Positions 52,688 through 61,440 of a stretch of DNA of 64,000 nucleotides are shown here, piece after piece. Every line of letters starts with the position of its first letter. Positions within the stretch are counted from its first letter, which is position 1. The stretch comes from Sacculina carcini. Lineage: Eukaryota > Arthropoda > Thecostraca > Sacculinidae. Made by a program: the position numbers and the translations under genes. Location of the stretch: assembly GCA_916048095.2 (NCBI GenBank), contig OU696572.1, positions 6,885,954-6,949,953 on the forward strand, in the 5' to 3' direction. The notes under the pieces were generated by a model that saw only the letters and a program-made list of their open reading frames with translations, searched no databases and was not told where the DNA came from.

Positions 52688-52728
52688 CATCAGTCGTTCA
52701 GTCCGTGGTTGTTTGTCTTGTCTGTCTC

Positions 52729-53088
52729 ATGGATCTGTTCGTGACAGTACGTATTGCAGCCCACACAGGGCCAGAGGTTCTTACATGGTGGTGGCAACTG
52801 GCACCAGCGCCTCCGTCGCCACCACCGTTACCGACGCCGCCGACGCCACCATCGACGCCACCACTGCCGTCACCAACGCCAACGCCGCCACCGTCGTCAC
52901 CATCATCGACGCCGCCACCATCGACGCCGCCGCCATCGACGCCACCGCCGTCACCATCGACGCCGCCACCAATGTCGCCGCTACATCATCCAGATTTTAA
53001 GGATGATGTAAACTTCAAAATCACAATTCCACCGGCGCCAGAAATTACACAGCTCGAATTGGAGGATATTTTTGAGAGTGAGTATTGA
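52729..53088 (+). CDS. Proline-rich protein with acidic tail, copy 1
   Basis: ATG 52,729 gives 119 aa: an N-terminal segment MDLFVTVRIAAHTGPEV, then WWW at about 30, then about 60 residues that are mostly Pro, Ser and Thr. A C-terminal acidic segment follows (TQLELEDIFESEY). The start at 52,729 is preferred over upstream non-ATG codons because it lies about 45 bases after the initiator. No enzyme motif is present. The acidic plus aromatic tail could be a protein-binding or activation segment; that is inference. A second, diverged copy with its own promoter follows at 53,250. Confidence 0.65.
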   Translation: MDLFVTVRIAAHTGPEVLTWWWQLAPAPPSPPPLPTPPTPPSTPPLPSPTPTPPPSSPSSTPPPSTPPPSTPPPSPSTPPPMSPLHHPDFKDDVNFKITIPPAPEITQLELEDIFESEY

Positions 53089-53207
53089 TGTGAGTTTTGA
53101 TGTGCTATTAATATTAACTAATGCTTGTTTTTGTGTACTAATAAATACCAAATGTCAGACGAGTGTTTCAGTTGAGTCGTTTTCAATGAGGAACACTTTC
53201 CATAAAC

Positions 53208-53235
53208 TATAAAAGGCAATATCCATGCACTCAGT
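53208..53235 (+). promoter_or_regulatory. TATA and TCAGT core promoter of proline-rich gene 2
   Basis: TATAAAAGG at 53,208-53,216 and TCAGT at 53,231-53,235. The spacing equals that of the first copy. Confidence 0.72.
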
Positions 53236-53249
53236 CGTCAATCGTTGTC

Positions 53250-53651
53250 ATGGATCGTCAGGGCATGGACCTTTACATTGTCACACGAATATCTAATGGT
53301 AGTGCGACACCTGAAATATGTCGCTGATGGTGGCAACCGACATCAACGCCACCAGTGTCCTCACCACCGCCACCGGCGCCACCGCTGTCACCGTCACAGC
53401 CACAGCCATTACCAACACTTTCACCACCAACACCATCGCCCCCACCGTCCTGGCCGCCAGCGCTTCGGCCGCGTCGACGACGACGACAACGACGAATTTG
53501 TCGTGTGGTGCCATATAGACATCGACCGGCGACTCTGCCCCCGATACCAACGTCTCCCGGTATGTTTGAATCAGACGCTTCAACACACTTTGAAGATGAT
53601 GAAGAAAATGAATCTTTGGATGACGATTATTTAAAATTAACAATTAATTAA
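53250..53651 (+). pseudogene. Proline-rich protein with acidic tail, copy 2, one in-frame TGA
   Basis: ATG 53,250 reads MDRQGMDLYIVTRISNG, matching the start of copy 1. A TGA at 53,325-53,327 lies just before the WW. The same frame then gives a proline-rich stretch, an Arg-rich patch (RPRRRRRQRR) absent from copy 1, and the acidic end FEDDEENESLDDDYLK. Thus the promoter, N-terminus, WW, proline tract and acidic tail all correspond to copy 1. The TGA suggests this copy is now inactive. Confidence 0.6.
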
Positions 53652-53716
53652 TAATTATTTGTGGTTTAAAAACAGCGCGCACAGTGCATGCGCTTATAGT
53701 TTGCTCAAAGACAGCA

Positions 53717-54486
53717 ATGAAGTCGGACGGGCTATATGTCACGCTCCCCAGTGTCGCCAGCACATCAACGTTCCAAACAACACAACAGCCAATTTTGCCG
53801 TGAATCTGGCCCATCCGATTCATCTCGACAACACCCAATGACGTGTCGCTTTGCACTCTATAATTTTCCCCACCAATTGGCTGACTATCGACAACGAGAT
53901 TATCATTTCGGAATCGGCAAACCACGATGACTTTATAGACGGTAAATTCACGAGGGTAGACATTATCAAACCCGGCACCTAAACTTCATCACAACTGGTC
54001 AGAGTAATGCAAGAATCACTGTCCAGCGACAATATAAAGACGAGTGTATTGCCCGACAATCATTTACGGCTAAACTTGAAAAACACAGTGTTGACAATTA
54101 GCCGAAATCTTGCCCAGATGATGGTCGTACAATGTGCGTCCGACTATGTACGACACACAGAGTCCCTTACAATATTCAACTCGTCGGCAAAACAAAGTGA
54201 GTTGAGTATATATTTTCGCCTAAGCAGCGTGTTTGTAAAACACTTGAAAATCCGTTCCGATTTGGTCCAGGCACAAATACACAATGACCATTTACAACCA
54301 CAATTGAGACACATGCAAGTGCGCAAGGGTACGCCGACACAAGAAATTGTATTTAACCATCTGTATTATCTGCCGCTGGCACAGTCAACCGTCAACACTG
54401 TCAACATCAACATTCTCGACGAATCAGACAACAAATTCCCGTTCACCGCCGACCCGGGACTGATATTGACCCTACACTTTCAACGA
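53717..54486 (+). pseudogene. Penton-like minor capsid protein, paralog 1, frameshifted
   Basis: ATG 53,717 opens with DGLYVTLPSVASTSTF, then shifts register near 53,775 (NNTTANFAVNLAHPIHLDN) and again near 53,840 (FALYNFPHQLADYR). From 54,007 the frame is open to the end with NHLYYLPLAQSTVNTVN and ILTLHFQR. The start pattern YVTLPS and the end pattern V-I-DE-PF-L-TLHF are those I recall for Polinton minor capsid (penton-base-like) proteins. No stop separates it from the next gene at 54,487. Confidence 0.7.
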
Positions 54487-55159
54487 ATGGATCAAAAGGA
54501 TTTCTATGTAACACTGGACAGCAGTAGCTGTCGCGAAATGTACCCTCAAAATTCAGCTGCCAGTTTTCGTATCCAACTACCCCAAGCTCTTGGCCTGGAT
54601 CGTTCGTGGTCGGTAGGCTTGGCAGACATCACATTTGGTCGTAATTGGCTCAATATTGACAAGACGCTAAACTCTGTGGCTAAACGGCAACCCCCACCTG
54701 ATACCCACAGGCCACTACAACACCAATACAACCTTGCTGGAGACAATTAATCAAGTTTGCAAGCAGACAGTGTTTACGATTTTATCCAGTGGACACGTGA
54801 CAAGTGCTAATGTTGTTGTCATACTCAACAATCGACTGGCCCATGCATTGGGCTACGTTCAAGTGCCCGACAACGGTACGCCGTCAATTGATGCAAACAC
54901 ACAGTCCTTGTATTTGATGGACATTAATCGGTTGAATCCTGCGCTAATGTACGTCTACATGGAGAAAGTGCAAGCACAACTCAATGGCGACAGTATGGCG
55001 CCCGTTCTACGAATCATCAGTCCGTATTCAACGGAGCAGCAAACGTTAAACATTCATCGTACGTGCAGCCCCATTCAGTATGTACCGCTGGAAGAAGAGC
55101 ATATTACCGACATTGGTATAAATATAAGACAGAGTAACGGTGAATTGGTTCCATTCTAA
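54487..55159 (+). pseudogene. Penton-like minor capsid protein, paralog 2, one frameshift
   Basis: The ATG at 54,487 gives DFYVTLDSSSCREMY, then SVGLADITFGRNWL, the same N-terminal design as paralog 1. The frame shifts near 54,700. The second frame carries VQVPDNGTPSIDAN and YVPLEEEHITDIGIN and ends NGELVPF at 55,159. It would form the capsid vertices with the double-jelly-roll major capsid protein. One base change in register is the only visible lesion. The short VPF end lacks the TLHF tail that paralog 1 has. Confidence 0.72.
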
Positions 55160-55201
55160 GAAGAAACGTCGTAAACTTACACTTCACTTTAAGCAGCTGT
55201 G

Positions 55202-55567
55202 ATGACCAAGCCACAGTTGGTCTTTCGCGGTCCGATGATTCAGCGCGGAAACGGCTTGGGAAGTATTTTCCGAGGTCTCATGCGCGTGATGGTACCGGCA
55301 ATAAATATTGCTGCCCGCCAACCAATCACCAAGAAAATTGCCAAGTCGGCACTAAAGACCGGTGTACGTTCGCTACAGGATGTGCTTGAAGGCGAGTCGG
55401 CCGGTGCAGCACTAAAGCATCGCTCCAAACAAGAAGCTCGACACTTGCTTCAGACAGTTATAAATAGGCTGAACCAAACACCCCCGGCTTCAGTCATTCG
55501 ACGACCAGCGAAACGTACAGTTGTCAAGCGACGCCGACCGACACGTGTTTCCAGCGATATTTTTTGA
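55202..55567 (+). CDS. Small basic virion-type protein (adenovirus pX/pVI-like)
   Basis: Starts at ATG 55,202; an upstream GTG is not needed. The N-terminal RGNGLGSIFRGLMRVMVPAI is a Gly-rich amphipathic segment. KSALKTGVRSLQDVLEGESA and a very basic end (RRPAKRTVVKRRRPTR) follow. I recall similar short proteins between the minor and major capsid genes in Polintons and adintoviruses, compared with adenovirus core or membrane-lytic peptides. That role is inferred. The 121-codon frame is intact. Confidence 0.65.
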   Translation: MTKPQLVFRGPMIQRGNGLGSIFRGLMRVMVPAINIAARQPITKKIAKSALKTGVRSLQDVLEGESAGAALKHRSKQEARHLLQTVINRLNQTPPASVIRRPAKRTVVKRRRPTRVSSDIF

Positions 55568-55570
55568 ATA

Positions 55571-55990
55571 ATGCAAAACGTCCAAGAAGGCACATGTGAA
55601 ATTGCCGAAGTATTTAGTCGGCCTGCTCTAGAGACAAGCACCAAAGCATCGAAAACCTACGTCTATTACCCTGCGAGTCGATTAAACAGTCAGGGACTGT
55701 TTGAGTTTCATCTTCCTCCGCTAGGGTCGTCATCAACACGCCCGTCCAAGACTAAACTCTACGGACGCGTACGTATTGTGGAAAGTGATGGAAGTAATAT
55801 CTCGGATACCGATAATGTAAGCGTGGTCAATCTGTTTCCACATGCACTCTTCAAACAAGTGGACTACCAGATTGGTGACACAATTATTTCCGACGCTTCG
55901 TCCATGTACGGCTATCGTGCCCATCTGGAAACGCTTTTGTCGTACAATAGCAACGCCAAAGCGGGACATTTACGTTCGGGCATGTGGTTC
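55571..55990 (+). pseudogene. Polinton major capsid protein, 5' part (split by LINE)
   Basis: ATG 55,571 lies four bases after the previous stop. The segment VNLFPHALFKQVDYQIGD followed by MYGYRAHLETLLSYN is the signature I associate with Polinton double-jelly-roll major capsid proteins. These are often annotated in animal genomes after nematode F54H12.2. The homologous frame ends at about GMWF (55,990), where LINE sequence begins. The last codons to 56,065 are read-through into the LINE. Confidence 0.82.
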
Positions 55991-56174
55991 TTACCGAGTT
56001 CTTACCGAGTTGTTCGCGCAGGAATGAGTCAGAAACTCGTGTCTCCTGCCTTCCAGAGATCATAATTTTCTTTGAATTTATTTGTTGTTGGCTGTCCTAT
56101 TATATTTTGCGGTATTATATTCCAAAAATCTATACTACGTTGAGGTAAACTGTACTTCTTTATATATTTTTTAG

Positions 56175-57479
56175 CTATACTTTTTTTTGAAGACTTAGAG
56201 CATGTAAACGTGTGGAACTGGTCGGCTGGAACAGACTGGTATGTTGAATATTTTCTTTGCCTGTCATATATCTGTATATAGCTATCACATCTCCTCTGAC
56301 TCTTCTTTCTTCTAGTGTGGATAGGATCAATTTTCTCAGTCTTTCATTGTAGCCTAAATGTCTTGTCTCGTGTGATATTTTTGTAGCTGATCTTTGTACT
56401 TTCTCTAGTTTTTCTTTGTGCTTCTGTAAATGCGGACTCCATATTGTGACAGCGTATTCTAGAGATGGTCTAATGATAGATATTATTAACTTTCTTAACA
56501 TTACGGCGTTGATATATGTGAAAGCTGTTTTACTATGTGCAATTTTGCAATTTGTGTTTTTCACTATTTCGGATATATGGTTTTCAGGAGACAGCTTGTG
56601 ATTCATTATTACTCCAAGGTCTTTTTCTTTTTGCGAATCCTGTAATGGTAAATTATTCATGATGTAAGAATAGTTTGGTCTGAATTTACTAGTCCCAAAT
56701 CGTACAATTCGACATTTGTTTGTATTAAATGACATTTGCCAGTGATCACTCCACAGTTCCAAATTTTCTATATATGTCTGTAAGTCTACACAATCTACTT
56801 GATCTGCTCGTTTGGTGAACACAACATCGAGGAGAGATGACTGGTCAGCTCCTCTTTGTCTTGTGTTTTCTTCCACATGCTGAGTTAAAAAGTAGTCCTG
56901 GTTGAGATCGATCAAATCTTTTTTTTAGATGATCAGATGTGTCATCAATGTAAGGGTTTTTCCAATTGACTTTACAATTCAAATCGGCAGTAATAATCAA
57001 GTCTTTTTCACCTGTTTCAGTTTTTGTCAGAACCTCTCTTATACTTTTGATTGTATTTTCTTTTAAATTTTCGTATTCATCCAATTTCCATGCACTGGTT
57101 TTTGGTGGCATATAAACTACAGCCACAGTTACTCTGACGTCCATCATGATTTCTACCGCAATCAGTTCTGCATTTTCATTTGCTAGATCACATTTTTTTC
57201 TCGCAATTTATCTGCTGTTAGGATCACTACACCTCCACCAGTCTTACTTTGCCTGTCTCTTCGCCATATGTTTTAGCCTGTACAGCGTAGTACTTCATTG
57301 TTTAAATTTTGACACATTTTTGTTTCAGTTACACATATAACGTCTGGTCTATTTTCTTCAATATAATCATTGAACTCATTCAGTTTTGATACAAGACCAT
57401 CTACGTTTGAGTAGATGATATTCAATCCTTTGTTTCTGTATGTCTTTATGTTGGGTTCTCTTTTTTCTTCAGATACCAC
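56175..57479 (-). pseudogene. LINE ORF2: endonuclease pieces fused to RT C-terminus
   Basis: 57,273-57,479 has IIYSNVDGLVSKLNEF and ICVTETK, the start of an apurinic-type endonuclease. 56,845-57,147 has VAVVYMPPK and LIITADLNCKVNW. 56,175-56,915 begins with the endonuclease end and passes directly into RT thumb motifs (WQMSFNTNKCRIVRFG, LGVIMNHKL, IIRPSLEYAVTIWSPH). RT catalytic motifs are absent. The frames are also shifted between pieces. Confidence 0.8.
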
Positions 57480-58249
57480 TTTTTTACTTGTAGTCCCACT
57501 ACTTTGTAGAAAAAAAGATTTTCTTCCTCTTCTGTTCTTTGCTTATTTTTTTCTTTTGCTACATTCAGCAGTTCTTTGATTTTTTCTCTATCTTCTTTGC
57601 TCAAACATCTACTAATATTCACATTTTTCCATTTGTCCGACTCTTTGAGAGTTTTTGCACTTCTGATCACTTCTTCCACTTTGTTTGAATTTACATAGGT
57701 CACTTTTAGAGGTCTGTTTATGTTTTTTTCGTATGCGCCCAATCTGGTAAATCCTTCAATGCAGTGTTCGATTTCGATTTCGTTTCCTGTTAATGTTTTC
57801 ATACCATCCTTGATTTTTGCCGCTTCTGATTTGTCTTTGTATATCCTGTTCTTGATGTCTTCTTCTTCGACTCCAAAGAAGACGACTGATTTGTTCACAT
57901 CTACTGTTTGCTTGATCAGCTTAGGATTGTTACGAATTATTTCAGTAACCTCTTTGTTCATGTTGAAGTTTGAGCTTTGTTTTTCAATTCTGTCGACATC
58001 TACTTTTACAGATTGAGCAACCACTTCGACATTTTTAGTCCTCTCTTCCATTTGCTTTCCTTTTTCTTGAAGAGCCTGAATTACTCTATCTTTTTGTCCA
58101 TTTTGTTTCTTCAGTTGATAATTTTGGGTTCTCACTTCCTCGATGCTTTCTTTCATATTCATCAATTCTTCCTCTATCACAATGATTTTAGCTACCATGT
58201 TATCAAATCTGTCTTCCTCACCTTTTTTTGTCTCTTTTGGCTTTGACAC
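57446..58249 (-). CDS. LINE ORF1: coiled-coil and RRM-like RNA-binding protein
   Basis: ATG at 58,249 gives 267 aa. Residues about 20-100 are a heptad-rich coiled coil (EEELMNMKESIEEVRTQNYQ). Residues about 120-200 form a likely RRM-type fold (VVFFGVEEEDIKNR, PLKVTYVNSNKVEEVI). The C-terminal part is basic and helical. It should bind LINE RNA as a trimer, by analogy with known ORF1 proteins. The frame is intact although ORF2 is not. Confidence 0.75.
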   Translation of the reverse strand: MSKPKETKKGEEDRFDNMVAKIIVIEEELMNMKESIEEVRTQNYQLKKQNGQKDRVIQALQEKGKQMEERTKNVEVVAQSVKVDVDRIEKQSSNFNMNKEVTEIIRNNPKLIKQTVDVNKSVVFFGVEEEDIKNRIYKDKSEAAKIKDGMKTLTGNEIEIEHCIEGFTRLGAYEKNINRPLKVTYVNSNKVEEVIRSAKTLKESDKWKNVNISRCLSKEDREKIKELLNVAKEKNKQRTEEEENLFFYKVVGLQVKKWYLKKKENPT

Positions 58250-58412
58250 TCATTTCTGACTCAAACCTTTGCTGCAACTGGTGTTGGTCCGTCAAGGTCA
58301 CCGTTCACAGGTCGCTGGTTTACACACAGCGTCCACCACATGCAGCAGTCAACACACACCGATCACAGGTCACTCGCTCAAACACAACCGTCCACCACAA
58401 CAGCGACTCAAC

Positions 58413-59289
58413 ATGGTGTAAAGACACTTGTGGTCAAATGGACGAGACCGGCTCGGAAAACTCGGGATATACCGTACGTAAACGATGCATCGGCAAGAGT
58501 AAAGTATTTGATTTCTGTTTTCCGCTGCAACTGGACATCAACCACCAATGCCGTATACTGCCAGGCACAGTGTCCGAGAAAATCAAACTGGTACGCAATT
58601 CCGACAAGTTTGCTCTGCTGAGCGACGCTGACAATTACCGTATTGAGATTGACGAACTGTGCTTGCACGTGGAAAAAATCACACCACAAGACTCTGTATG
58701 GGTAAACTTTCATAAACACTTGAGCAAAATTCCGGCCCGATACCCTATACCTCGCGCTCTCATGAAATCCTACACTCTGCCAAAGGGCAACATGGGCGGG
58801 ACTCTAAACAATATTTTCACCTCCCAAGTGCCGCGTCAGTTGTTGTTGGGTATTGTCAGCACATAAGCCTACCACGGTGCCATTGATAAAAATCCATGGA
58901 ACTTTAAACACTACCAGCTAAATAGTCTCCAAATTTTTGTCAACGGTGAACCGTTCCCCACGCAAGCATATAAACCCAATTTTGACAAGGGACTCTACAT
59001 GCGATCCTACCTGTCCTTGTACGACGGCACCGGACTGGATACGGAGAATCAAGGTTTAGATATAACACACTCCGACTACGGTGCCGGTTATACACTCTTC
59101 ATTGTTTATTTGACTCCCGACCGGTGTGGCGGCGATCATTTGCATCTCAAAGAATTTGGAAACGTGCGTTGTGAATCTAAATTTGCTTCGGCATGGCCGG
59201 AAACTGTCAATGTCCTGATCTACGCCACGTTTGAAAACGAAATAAAAATCGACAGCACAGGACGTGTGACTACCGACTTTCAAGTATGA
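58413..59289 (+). pseudogene. Polinton major capsid protein, 3' part, one in-frame TAA
   Basis: Resumes with CKDTCGQMDETGSENSGY and KVFDFCFPLQLDIN, the second jelly-roll region. It continues to LQIFVNGEPFP and LIYATFENEIKIDSTGRV. A TAA at 58,864-58,866 is the only stop in about 290 codons. The end ATGA at 59,286-59,289 overlaps the protease start. This tight packing is typical of a viral gene block. Confidence 0.82.
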
Positions 59290-59759
59290 ACGCTGTCGAA
59301 CTAGAACAATTGCTGAGTGTTTTGCCCACATTTTTCGGTGTGTGGGCCTCGGATCGGTTGCGACATTTGACGTTTTTGCCCAACCGACGCATGTCTATTG
59401 TTGTCAATGTACAACCTCGCTGGCAACCCGGTCTTCATTGGGTGGTATTTGCGTGGGATGGTGAAACTCTTCAATTCTTCGATTCATCTGGCACCCCACC
59501 CATCTGGCATCCTTCGTTTAACGAATTTATAAACAAGCATGGAGGTTATAAATGTTGTGTTGTAAGCACACGCATCATTCAAGCTGTTGAGACCGACGTG
59601 TGCGGACATTACTGCGCTCTATTTGTGTCATTGTTTGACGCCGGCTGGAATCTGCTAGATTTCGTCGCGTGCTTCACTGACCAAATTCATTGCACGTCAA
59701 CAATCGACTTGAGGAGACGGTATGGTTATCCTTATCGACTGCGAAGGGTTTCAATATAA
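59286..59759 (+). CDS. pro: Adenovirus-type cysteine protease
   Basis: A 157-aa intact frame. HWVVFAWDGETLQFFDSSG gives the catalytic His (about 55) and the Asp region. STRIIQAVETDVCGHYCALF gives the oxyanion Gln (about 99) and the Cys of CGHYC (about 106). This H-D/E-Q-C order is that of the adenoviral maturation protease, which cuts capsid precursors during assembly. Its start overlaps the capsid stop by ATGA and its end overlaps the next gene by 38 bp. It is one of the better-preserved Polinton genes here. Confidence 0.9.
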   Translation: MNAVELEQLLSVLPTFFGVWASDRLRHLTFLPNRRMSIVVNVQPRWQPGLHWVVFAWDGETLQFFDSSGTPPIWHPSFNEFINKHGGYKCCVVSTRIIQAVETDVCGHYCALFVSLFDAGWNLLDFVACFTDQIHCTSTIDLRRRYGYPYRLRRVSI

Positions 59760-60180
59760 GGAATTGCAACTCATCGTCAAGGAGCTGGTCATATACGACA
59801 TGATGTCTGGGTATATGTGGCACACAATACTGCCCGCACCACGGCAGGTTGTCAACCCTGAACGGCGCAGACATTTCATGTATTTGACCGCCACGCTGCA
59901 CGGACTGGACTACCATTACAACCCCTACAGCACAACAAAGTACGAGCGCAAGCTGCGGGACGCCACTCGTCTCATCCAGAGCTTAGCTCCTGATCGGATT
60001 TACGCCAAGGTCTTGGACAAAGCTCACCGCCTATCCCAACTTCTCACCCTCAACATTGAAAACTTGGAAGATGTCCTACCACCGGAATTCGCCTCAAGTG
60101 TTCGAACCACCCAAATCACATACGTTACGCCATGCCCATATGACCATACGTTCCCCACCAACTGTGCCCTTGTTAGATGA
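59722..60180 (+). CDS. Conserved Polinton-type 152-aa protein, possible nuclease-like fold
   Basis: ATG 59,722. The start VILIDCEGFQYKELQLIVKEL has an acidic D-x-E pair after a short beta-like stretch. Later segments are YAKVLDKAHRLSQLL, NIENLEDVLPPEF and a Cys/His-containing end CPYDHTFPTNCALVR. I recall proteins of this shape in Polintons and suspect an RNase H-fold nuclease, but that is inference. The frame is intact. It is the last plus-strand gene, followed by AATAAA at 60,241. Confidence 0.5.
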   Translation: MVILIDCEGFQYKELQLIVKELVIYDMMSGYMWHTILPAPRQVVNPERRRHFMYLTATLHGLDYHYNPYSTTKYERKLRDATRLIQSLAPDRIYAKVLDKAHRLSQLLTLNIENLEDVLPPEFASSVRTTQITYVTPCPYDHTFPTNCALVR

Positions 60181-60378
60181 CAATAGTTTGGAAAAATTGT
60201 CTATGCCATGTATTTGCCTGTGCCTCGCATGTTGCCGTTTTAATAAATTGACAGTTTCAATAACGCGACTTTTTATTATACGCGTCAAAATAAAAAACAT
60301 GTAATAAATTCAAATGTATATTTGCTGCCGGGTTAAACATCCGAATAAATCATTTTCAAAACAATGTAAAACATGAAA
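60181..60378. terminator. Convergent polyadenylation region
   Basis: TTTTAATAAATTG near 60,238-60,250 serves the plus-strand block. TTTTTATTATACG near 60,270-60,282, which reads AATAAA on the minus strand, serves the opposing gene. Several further AATAAA motifs lie at 60,300-60,350. Confidence 0.55.
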
Positions 60379-60969
60379 TCAACTAACTTCTCTCTTCTTG
60401 CGTCTCGGGGTTCCCGATGCCTCAACGGCCAGCACTTGTTCAAATCCCTCGCCATTGAACGGCTCGTAGCGACGTGTCTCCTTCAGGTATTTCTTGCGGT
60501 CAATGTGGTAGCTGAGCGTAATTCGTTTGGCCCAGCGCATGGAGTTGATTGTTTCGTTGGGCGGCTGAAACACTTGAGTTTCGTCTGCGCATGTTAGCGC
60601 AACGTAGCGGATATTCATATCCATGCTATCGAATATAGTATCCAACAGCACGATTCGCATTACCCGACTCATGACAGTATCCAAAACAATTTGTAGCCGA
60701 CTGTTCTTTTTGAATATTTTCACTCGCGCCGTGCGAATGTTCCAATACGGGTCAAAGTACTGTTCAAAGGATATGAGCTTGTCGAGTCTTTTGGCCAGTT
60801 TTCTGAATACGCCGTTGGTCACCGGTTTTTTGGTCTCCGCAAAGAGTATCCAAATCCGTTGTTCTAGTGGCTCGCCGCATATTGTAGGATAATTTGTGAC
60901 AAAACTCACACCGTGCTGCTTCAGCGGTAGAATCCTCTCGGTCGCTTCGACTTGATCCGGTTCAGGCAT
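60379..60969 (-). CDS. Opposite-strand Polinton gene, 196 aa, function unknown
   Basis: ATG 60,969 on the minus strand opens an uninterrupted frame: MPEPDQVEATERILPL, TNYPTICGEPLEQRIW, then RKLAKRLDKLISFEQYFDPY. RIVLLDTIFDSMDMNIRY and a basic C-terminus PRRKKREVS follow. It is the only gene of the element on this strand and has its own TATA and TCAGTT promoter (61,100-61,130). It is not recognised as any enzyme. The last residues look like a nuclear localisation signal, which is inference. The clean frame in an otherwise decayed element is notable. Confidence 0.65.
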   Translation of the reverse strand: MPEPDQVEATERILPLKQHGVSFVTNYPTICGEPLEQRIWILFAETKKPVTNGVFRKLAKRLDKLISFEQYFDPYWNIRTARVKIFKKNSRLQIVLDTVMSRVMRIVLLDTIFDSMDMNIRYVALTCADETQVFQPPNETINSMRWAKRITLSYHIDRKKYLKETRRYEPFNGEGFEQVLAVEASGTPRRKKREVS

Positions 60970-61099
60970 ACTGGCACATCCATGTTGAAACGTGGGACTT
61001 GCGACATGAGGTCTTGAGACTTGAGGTCTTGAGACATGTTAGCAATGACTTCAGAAGCAGCGAGGAGTACACGTCAGCTCACAACCACAGCTCTCGTTC

Positions 61100-61130
61100 A
61101 ACTGACTGTCGTCGCTAACCGCTAGTTATA
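61100..61130 (-). promoter_or_regulatory. TATA and TCAGTT core promoter of the opposite-strand gene
   Basis: On the minus strand TATAAC (61,130-61,125) is followed about 27 bases later by TCAGTT (61,105-61,100). The ATG is at 60,969. Confidence 0.6.
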
Positions 61131-61144
61131 TTCTAACTGCGCAA

Positions 61145-61440
61145 TAGAACTTGATTAGACTTGCATACTTGGCTGTATATCTATATGTTAACTGCGCAAT
61201 AGCACTTGCATACTTGGCTGTATGTCTGTATGCTAACTGCGCAATAGAACTTGTTTAGACTTGCATACTTGGCTGTATGTCTGTATGTTAACCGCGCAAT
61301 AGCACTTGCATACTTGGCTGTATGTCTGTATGCTTACTGCGCAATAGCACTTGCATACTTGACTGTATGTCTGTATGCTAACTGCGTAATAAAACTTGCT
61401 CAGACTTTTTTGTATGCCAGCTGCGCAATAAAATTTGTTG
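61145..61440. repeat. Minisatellite of ~43-54 bp units, about six copies
   Basis: Units read ACTTGCATACTTGGCTGTAT, then TCTGTATGCTAACTGCGCAA. Alternating units carry an extra GAACTTGTTTAG. The run lies just inside the right terminal repeat. The reading frames through it are repetitive and not genes. Confidence 0.85.

Larger units (their letters stand above)
55991..58412 (-). mobile_element. CR1/L2-like LINE inserted in the capsid gene, internally deleted
   Basis: The order on the minus strand is a 5' region with related ~70-bp segments (58,251-58,412), ORF1, endonuclease pieces, the RT C-terminus and a 3' end carrying AACTCGGTAAG twice. Most of RT is missing. The endonuclease end (SSLLDVVFTKR) is joined in frame to the RT thumb (DLQTYIENLELWSDHW). 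Target duplication is not clear. ATG-TGG flanks the left side and ATGGTG the right. Confidence 0.82.

Noticed and set aside
52754-53011. His/Arg-rich and Ala/Thr-rich reading frames overlapping the proline-rich gene
   Set aside because: They are other-frame readings of the same CCN-type codon repeat; only the frame with the promoter-proximal ATG and the conserved start and tail is supported.
56024-58260. Inverted GAGTCAGAAA near both LINE ends as terminal repeats
   Set aside because: Ten bases with no matching context; LINEs lack terminal inverted repeats and the match may be chance.
61145-61440. Possible CRISPR-like array
   Set aside because: Units are contiguous and similar over their whole length, without unique spacers, in a eukaryotic transposon; it is a minisatellite.
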